The notes under the pieces: model-generated
The model's input: only the letters and a program-made list of their open reading frames with translations
Databases searched by the model: none
What the model was told of the DNA's origin: nothing
Shown here: positions 58,049 through 64,000 of the stretch, in pieces
Position numbering within the stretch: position 1 is the stretch's first letter
Layout of the letters: every line of letters begins with the position of its first letter
Program-made: the position numbers and the translations under genes
DNA from: Botryotinia globosa
Taxonomy: Eukaryota > Ascomycota > Leotiomycetes > Helotiales > Sclerotiniaceae
Direction: 5' to 3'
DNA: 64,000 nucleotides
Assembly (NCBI GenBank): GCA_014898425.1
Contig: RCSZ01000003.1
Span: 1,550,001-1,614,000, forward strand

Positions 58049-58544
58049 ATGTCTCATTTGACTTACACCAATTATGAAGGCTACGGACAAAGAGCCAAAC
58101 AGGATCTGTGGTATAGCCAGGCTGTGAGAGTTGGAGATGTTATTGAATGTTCTGGCCAAGGTGTGTGCTCGTTATTCACCAGCTTTTCTCGAGCTCCATT
58201 TTCGATCTTCATCTTTTGCTGACTCGCAGAGTACAGGTGGATGGGACCGCACAACTGAAGCCATAAGCCCCGATATAGTTCTTCAGATTGAACGCGCCTT
58301 TGATAATGTCGAGCGCACACTTAAAGTAGCCGGTTCAAAGGGTTGGGAAGATGTGTTTTCCATCAGATCATATCATGTGCCGGCGGATGAAAAGTCGTTG
58401 GACACAATGGTCAGGTGCTTGAAAAAGTACTGTCCAGATCATCAGCCAGTTTGGACATATCTTGGGATTTCGAGGCTCGCAAGGGAGGATATGAAAGTGG
58501 AAATTGAGGTTAGAGCTCATGTGCCCCAAGACAAGAAAGCGTGA
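58049..58544 (+). CDS. RidA/YjgF/YER057c family protein
   Basis: Two exons: 58049-58160 and 58237-58544 (76-nt phase-1 intron), 139 residues. The splice restores VIECSGQGGWD, the typical strand of the small RidA/UK114 fold. Downstream: IVLQIERAFDNVERTLKVAGSKGWEDVFSIRSYHVP, then VWTYLGISRLAREDMKVEIEVRAHV, where the family's conserved Arg (usually SR/TxV-LPKP..VEIEV) is in ISRLAR. Archetypal RidA hydrolyses reactive 2-aminoacrylate-type enamines from amino-acid metabolism; this is a divergent fungal member of the YjgF superfamily so activity is not assured. Its divergent pairing with LYS1 is suggestive of amino-acid metabolism but not proof. Confidence 0.85.
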
Positions 58545-58708
58545 ATATTCTGTGTTTTGACTCCGCATGTATCAAATTACAAGAGAGATGATTCACGCTA
58601 CGAGCTACATAATTATTTTTATATTGTGCAACTACTTTTCTTCTTGATATACAATTCTATCTTTAAGCAACAAGTCTAAAACAACAAGGAAACACAACAA
58701 CTCATATC

Positions 58709-60210
58709 ATGGGAACCGCCGGTAAAGCCTTCGAAGCCCTTCAAGCAGGCAGGAAAGCTATTAAGCAAGGCCGTGAATATCATGGCAAAGGGCAAGAGAT
58801 TCTCAAAGGGGTCCGGGACGCTCATGGCAAATTTCAGGAAGTCAATAAAACAGCTCAAAGCTTCGGCATAGATCTAACTAAAGACGCATCAAATATACAC
58901 GATAACCGTGGCCAGTTCCAAAAAGGTGCCAAAGGCTACGCACGAGGTTGTTTTTGTGGATTCTGGACTATACTCAAAGCCCAAGCTAAGAAGTATATTA
59001 CATATGTGCTCTCTCTATTGGTTTTTGCTTTCATCGCCCTCGGCCTTGTTTGTTTTCTCATCGCTGTGCTTTCGCATCATTCACATTTGCAACTCCTTAC
59101 ATTAACGACGAAGGAAACGGTGGTTAATCATGCTACGAAAGGAGGGAATGTTACAAGAGTGGAGGAGACCGTGGACTATAATATCTATCTCTTGCACTAT
59201 TGTGTCACTGGTCTTACTACGGCAGCTGAGAAGACGTTTCAGATAACAAACGGCTGCCATCACGCAAGGCAAGGTATGTTGTGTTCGATACCTGTTTGTT
59301 TTCTCCTGTTCGCATCGATCAAAGTAAGCTAATATATATTCTTTTCTGTTAGCATTGCATGACCACATACTACCTGCCCTCAGTTCTACTATTATACCTC
59401 CACTTCCTGGAAAGGATGTACCACGCCCCACCGCGGAGATCCATACTCTGTTCAAACACTATGGATACATATCTTTCTGCTTATACATCCTCGATATCAT
59501 TCTACTGCCTATTGTTGCAGTTGTATTTATCTGGTGGTTCATTAGTACCCTAACGCCTTGGAAGAGAACCTTCAGGCTTGTTCTCTGCGTAAGTCCACTC
59601 CTCTCTCTACACAGCTTCCATGCCCCTTGTTGAACAATTGCTTCTGACACCACTACTACAGTTCTTCATATCCACTCTCCTCGCACCAGCAGTCCTTCAA
59701 ACACTCCTCATCTACCGTGTCGTCCACATCCTCAAACACGACATCGACTTCACCAAATCCTACCTCGATATCAGTGTTAAAAACGGATTCCTCTATATGA
59801 TCCTCGCCCACTTCTTCTGGTGCACACTGCTCTTCAACCTCATCCTTTTCCGTCTCATAGACTGGCTTCGAAACAAGAGGAAAACGAGAAAACTTGGCCA
59901 GACTCAAGCTTCCTACCAGGCTCAAAATAGTCAAGACTCTTCTGGTTTTCCCGAGGGAAATAGTGGGGTTGATAATACTTTATATGATAATCAATCTTTT
60001 GAGATGAAGAAAATGCCACCTCCAAAGGACTCAGAAAATAGAACGAGTGTTGCGCGAAAGCCAGTGGGGCTGCAGTATGATAATAACGACATAAGTTACG
60101 GTAATGGTGCTTTGGGAGAAGGAAATCCGAGGCGTGATAATGATTTTATTCATGAGAATCGGAAGAATAACCGAGATTACATGGGGGGAAGAGGAATTGA
60201 TAATGTATAA
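58709..60210 (+). CDS. Four-pass fungal membrane protein, unknown function
   Basis: Three exons: 58709-59273, 59353-59588 and 59662-60210 (introns 79 and 73 nt), 449 residues. The first ~90 residues are helical and charged with no membrane segment (GKAFEALQAGRKAIKQGREYHGKGQEILKG). Membrane helices lie near residues 97-120 (YVLSLLVFAFIALGLVCFLIAVL), ~222-248 (LYILDIILLPIVAVVFIWWFI), ~268-288 (FFISTLLAPAVLQTLLIYRVV) and ~312-332 (FLYMILAHFFWCTLLFNLILF). Between the first two is an extracellular or lumenal loop with Cys pairs (HYCVTG, GCHHAR) and NVT/NGC. The last ~110 residues are a polar, Asn/Gln/Arg-rich tail. The family was not recognised; Sur7/PalI-like topology is only superficially similar. 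The intron placement rests on frame continuity. Confidence 0.7.
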
Positions 60211-60749
60211 TACTTAGACGCTAGTCTTTCAACCACTGCGGCTAGACCCACAGGATAGAATTGAAGTATTATGAGAATATAATGAAGCCATTCATGGGTG
60301 ATTTTCCAAATATTAGAGCTCATATTGTTCGTCAGTCATTTGAAGGTATACCTAGGATACTGTGTTGACATTTCTTATAAGACGTCTATCATTTTGACAA
60401 ATCATTTCCAGTCTATTTCCTCTCCTTGGGGTAGTATTCAATCTCATTAAACCAAGTGGAACAATTCTAAGGAACTGTTGTGTTGGGCAGAATGTTTGGA
60501 CAGGTATGATAGAGTTGACATCGCATTGAGATAAAAATGATTTATGGCATAATCATGAGCGAACTAGAAAGTGACTTCATGAATGCATATGCAAGATATC
60601 TCTCCATTCACAGTTTTGAAACTCCAAACTTTTCATGCCGGCAAATGAATAGCTCGGTATGGGAGCAAAAGACCTCCGAGCTCCGTTGAAGTACAAGCGA
60701 AAAGAACAGAAGTGACCCAAACGAGTAGAGGAAATCAACCACCATTACT
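60211..60749. other. Convergent intergenic region
   Basis: About 540 bp between the membrane-protein gene (plus) and the nucleotidyltransferase-like gene (minus). No coding signal. Confidence 0.5.
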
Positions 60750-61523
60750 TTACCAACTGCCGCTGCTTTGACTTCTGCGACGCATTATCTCCATGCTAGA
60801 ATGCCTGGATCCACGGTTGCTTGAGCTAGGTGTCTGATTTCTCTGCAATCCAAGTGCATGAAAGTCTCGCTCCGCAGAACTGTAAGTTGCACAAAATGAA
60901 GCCCAGAAATCATAATCGACTACCCATCGACAGTGTCGCTTATCTAGCTTATAGTTGCTCTTCTTCTTATAGCCCAGGAGGAAAAGAATATCTTGTGCAT
61001 CATTAGCCATTTTCTGCTGCTTGTCTGGGCCAACCCGCGATAGAAAGGAGTAAGCTTTCGAGTTTAAAAGGAAATCTAATGGCATAATTCGGAGTTGAGT
61101 TTGTGCCGCCTGAAATGTCTGACTAAGTGCTTTGTCTGAGGTAATGTCGATTCCATAGCAATTCCCATCACAAGCAACGTATCTAGATACTATCATTAGA
61201 AATGAAAGATGACCAAGTCCAGATGCAAATTTCAGAGTTTGATGGGCGTAGGGAGGTATAAATAGATGCGAATGCGAGAAATGACTTGGTTGATGGACAT
61301 ACCCTATTCTTTTTCCTACTGTTCGAACCATTCCATACTTGATCAAGTGATCTTCGATGACATCAATTACATCTTCTGGAATTATAACATCCACATCCGA
61401 TGTGGTACGCCTATTACCATACTGAGCTAAAGCGGTACCGCCAATCACACCATACTTGAAGCTTCCAAATGCTTTCTGCGTAGCATTTAGAGCCGAGGTT
61501 CTATCTTCGGTGACATTGGCTTT
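60750..61523 (-). CDS. Nucleotidyltransferase-fold protein, 5' end unresolved
   Basis: Minus strand. The 3' exon is 61182-60750, joined through a 120-nt intron (donor GTATGT at 61302, acceptor TCTAG) to an upstream coding part ending at 61303. That part reads KAFGSFKYGVIGGTALAQYGNRRTTSDVDVIIPEDV, the GG-...-DxD signature of the nucleotidyltransferase superfamily (as in AbiEii/MNT-type proteins), then KRIG|YVACDGNCYGIDIT after the splice. A helical C-terminal portion with Trp-Val-Val-Asp and a Ser/Arg-rich tail follows. The frame stays open only to about 61523, where a TGA blocks it, and no in-frame ATG lies between; the apparent GTG start at 61448 is unlikely. An ATG frame from 61681 runs over the same DNA out of phase, so a missed intron or a frameshift is likely. 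Its substrate is unknown. Confidence 0.55.
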   Translation of the reverse strand, partial: KANVTEDRTSALNATQKAFGSFKYGVIGGTALAQYGNRRTTSDVDVIIPEDVIDVIEDHLIKYGMVRTVGKRIGYVHQPSHFSHSHLFIPPYAHQTLKFASGLGHLSFLMIVSRYVACDGNCYGIDITSDKALSQTFQAAQTQLRIMPLDFLLNSKAYSFLSRVGPDKQQKMANDAQDILFLLGYKKKSNYKLDKRHCRWVVDYDFWASFCATYSSAERDFHALGLQRNQTPSSSNRGSRHSSMEIMRRRSQSSGSW

Positions 61524-62713
61524 TCAGTTCGATGGGGAATCTGTGGAGGGCGGGCTCCCTGTGAATGCTGTGCGCGATGGACATTTACGGCAGGCTGTGC
61601 AGCAGAATTTTGCAATAGAATTGAGACTGGCTTTGCTGGTCCCGGACTTCCAGATGCCCCCTTTGAACTGCAATCACCCATGTTCAGGTCGGTAAATACA
61701 CAAATATATGATTATACAAAAGAGATAACAGGCAGAAACGCAATGCAAATAGAACAAAGGTCGGGAAAAGCACCAATAGAACGAAATATAAATTGTGTAG
61801 GAAGCTGCCAGCAACTTTGAAGTAGAAGATACCTCTCACTGGAGAATACAAAACTTGAAGGTGTATATATAGCCATTTTTCTGCCAGCCGAATTTCTATG
61901 TCTGTTCGTTCAGAATTCTGATTGCGATATTCTAAACCAGTGATAACCTACATGTTATCTATAGCCGCCGTAGGTCGCATTTTAGCAGAGATGTGAACGC
62001 ATCTTTAACTCAACTATCTCAGTTTGTTCCGTTACAGTAATTCAAGCGCCTGCTTCGTAACCCGTATGCCAATTAACCATAAGCAAGCAAGATCACAGAT
62101 CCAAAACTTTCTGGCCTACAAACTTCCTTGTATTTACCTATCACAATGTTTCGAAGACCAAGAAATTGACTATGGCGAATGGTGCTGGGTAGGTGACCGA
62201 GCAGTCGGGTTGGGACTCGAGCGCTTGAGATGGAGATTCAATTATCAAATGATGCATACGATCACTCGAAAGGCTAGGATTATTCAACCGTTAATAGTTG
62301 TTGGCAAATTTTATAAATTTAGAAATTTGTTCTCAAAGCGGGTGGCAGAATTGATCTCCTTTGAGTGGGCGGTGACCAAAGTATGGTGGACAAAGCTGGA
62401 TTCTGGGTTGTCCTGTCATATGTTGATTTCACGAGCGGTACCTGCGTGATGATGAATATGTTGTGAAACTAAACAATATCTAGGTAATCACAGCCGATCG
62501 GTATATATGTACCGTTTAGAATGACCTTCCTTGGCGCGTATGAGTAATCAAATAAGAATGGCTTTCGTTTGTCGCGTACGAGTAACTACAATATATGATC
62601 ATAAGACAGAGTAGCTCAGGTACTACTTCTTTCCGCTCCCCCAAAATGATCCTGACCTATCTTAGATTCATGACACGATATCACGATACCACAAAGTCAA
62701 CTCAGTTTCAGCC
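61524..62713. other. Intergenic, no supported gene
   Basis: Holds the possible upstream exon of the nucleotidyltransferase-like gene (minus frame 61487-61681) and a 141-codon plus-strand frame at 62024-62449 with no family signal. Otherwise nothing was recognised. Confidence 0.4.
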
Positions 62714-63495
62714 GTGGAGAAAATCAAACTAGCTCTACTCCGATGCAATAACTTTGTCAAAACTCACACTTTTTGGCCAGGAAACTCGGATCAAAATGAT
62801 TTCGGGGATGATCGCTATGCCGTCTGTAAGCTATTGGCCAGCAAAAATATCACCAGCGTGATCTGGCTTGAAGATCTTCTTGCTCTCCATGGTAGTAAAA
62901 CTGCAGTTTGGGATCTTCATCTCTTGGTTGAAGACACTATGCGGCAGCAAAGATTCTTCTCGATAACGGATACAAAGAAACAGGGCCAGACAGCAGTTTC
63001 GAAGACGATCCAGAATTTAGTGAGCGTGCGATTTGACTTACTCACAATCGTTCTTCAACTATCGTGATGCTGCACGCGGCCAAGGAATGGTATTACCAAA
63101 TGGATGATAACGTGCAAGACTTTCTCCCACCACTCTCCAGCTTCCTCGATTCAATGATCGAATTTTGAATCAACATATCTGCACAGGACTACGATGATCG
63201 ACTGCGTTTTGCCCTTTACATTGGCTGTTTGATCGGTTACTGCTATTACTTGCAGGATTCAGATGGCCAGCTGGTTAAAACTCATGTATACGCCGAAAAC
63301 CTCAAGCCAGAGCATCGTGAGGTACACTATGATATTACGTTCGAGAGCCCTAACAAGAAAAGTTTTACGACCACTAATCGACATACATACCATGTGAGAC
63401 GGAGCAGAGAAATCAGGGAAGGTGCTTTCTTACCAAAACCGTATGAGGAGGGGGCATTTAGAACAAATTTGACGACAGTTTCGGAGCAAGAGTGA
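62714..63495 (+). pseudogene. Nucleotidyltransferase-like gene remnant with RIP-type stops
   Basis: Plus-strand remnant, read from GTG 62714 in the absence of an in-frame ATG. Frame 1 gives VCKLLASKNITSVIWLEDLL, ALHGSKTAVWDLHLLVEDT, similar in layout to the GG..DVD gene next door (VI...LA..G....T..D........ED). At about 62938-62942 one base is missing and the family-like reading shifts to frame 3 (AAAKILLDNGYKETGPDSSF). That frame runs with TGA at 63034-63036 (expected Arg, CGA) and TGA at 63166-63168 (expected Trp, TGG), then DYDDRLRFALYIGCLIGYCYYLQDSD to the stop at 63493-63495. Both stops are C-to-T or G-to-A type changes. The remnant may be diverged beyond function; an intron at 63022 is an alternative but gives no good acceptor. 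Confidence 0.6.
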
Positions 63496-64000
63496 GAGTA
63501 AAGGGTATGTGTATTATATCGAGCTTGGTATCACGGTCTATGTTGCATCAAAGTCCCATGAATATGACTTGATGCTATTCTTATGTTCTCTAATGAAAAA
63601 ATTCGTCATCCATGCTATATTCCTACATCTGAGAATATCTTAAGCAAGCACTGCCGGCATGATGGGAAAGTCATGGCTGACGCCTAGACGCTTAAGTTGT
63701 TCTCTCAGTCTCAATTAGCTTCCAGCCGGCCAGTCTTTTATGGCTCAAAACTGTACAGTGGTGGTGACCTTCTTGTGCCAAACCTGATAACTGATAGAAC
63801 AGTTATGGCCATTGTTTATCTTTTGGAGAATACAACTGCGAATTAGCTTAGTCGCATAGTTTGCCCTGTGATAGAATTCGCAACTTTCCGCTCGCATTAT
63901 CACGATAACGTCTCTATTGTCTCTTCTAGAAAACGAATGGTAACATATTCTACTATCACAATTCAGTAGTTTCGATTTCAACCACCTTCGCCATATCGAA
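63496..64000. other. Right-edge region, nothing recognised
   Basis: About 500 bp. Only a 78-codon minus-strand frame without family signal; no repeats noticed. Confidence 0.45.

Noticed and set aside
62024..62449. 141-codon plus-strand frame as a gene
   Set aside because: No recognisable domain, no conserved start context, no continuation; left as unassigned intergenic.

Overview
This window is nuclear DNA of a filamentous ascomycete (Pezizomycotina). The genes carry short (mostly 50-90 nt) introns with GTAAGT/GTATGT-type donors and CTAAC/CTAAT-type branch points. Gene space has moderate GC, and blocks of very AT-rich DNA hold degenerate transposable elements with C-to-T/G-to-A type differences, as expected of repeat-induced point mutation (RIP). 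Gene content and element style fit Leotiomycetes (Botrytis/Sclerotinia-like), but the exact taxon is inference.

Region 1 (1-34 kb) is gene space. In order: a small C-terminally anchored membrane protein; a secreted acidic-tailed protein; a Zn2Cys6 regulator of the sterol-uptake-control type; ESCRT-III Vps60/CHMP5; a SIT4 phosphatase-associated (SAPS) protein followed by an unassigned Pro-rich/acidic exon; a mitochondrial DnaJC28-type (DUF1992) protein; a Myb-like fragment; a centrosomin-motif (Cnn_1N) microtubule-organising protein; a PI-PLC-X phosphodiesterase fused behind a beta-propeller; a membrane-anchored RlpA/expansin-like double-psi beta-barrel protein; an interferon-induced 6-16/ISG12-like protein; and a divergent protein kinase with ARD in place of HRD.

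Region 2 (34.6-56.2 kb) alternates AT-rich transposon islands with genes. Four different terminal-inverted-repeat families, all consistent with TA target duplications, are present. One (family B) has three copies, at 35.9, 42.1 and 47.7 kb. Two B copies carry a further insertion (a 240-bp TG...CA solo-LTR-like unit and a 264-bp unit with a 9-bp target duplication), and the third sits inside the terminal repeat of another element. Between the islands lie tRNA-His guanylyltransferase THG1, the G-patch protein TMA23, a Na+/H+ (CPA-type) exchanger, and a group of three glycosyltransferase genes: an intact GT31-like gene, a broken GT31-like paralogue, and a GT2 hyaluronan/polysaccharide-synthase-like gene. 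The broken paralogue is split by a nested transposon whose removal with one TA rejoins the reading frame, and it also carries a nonsense codon and a frameshift. A tRNA-Gln(TTG) and a 2.6-kb element with 46-bp perfect terminal repeats close the region.

Region 3 (56.4-64 kb) holds saccharopine dehydrogenase LYS1 (last step of the alpha-aminoadipate lysine pathway), a divergently oriented RidA/YjgF protein, a four-pass membrane protein, and two nucleotidyltransferase-fold genes. One of these has an unresolved 5' end; the other is a pseudogene with a frameshift and two TGA codons of RIP-compatible type. The most interesting unexplained material is the nested-transposon history of the glycosyltransferase group, including the precisely restorable gene interruption.
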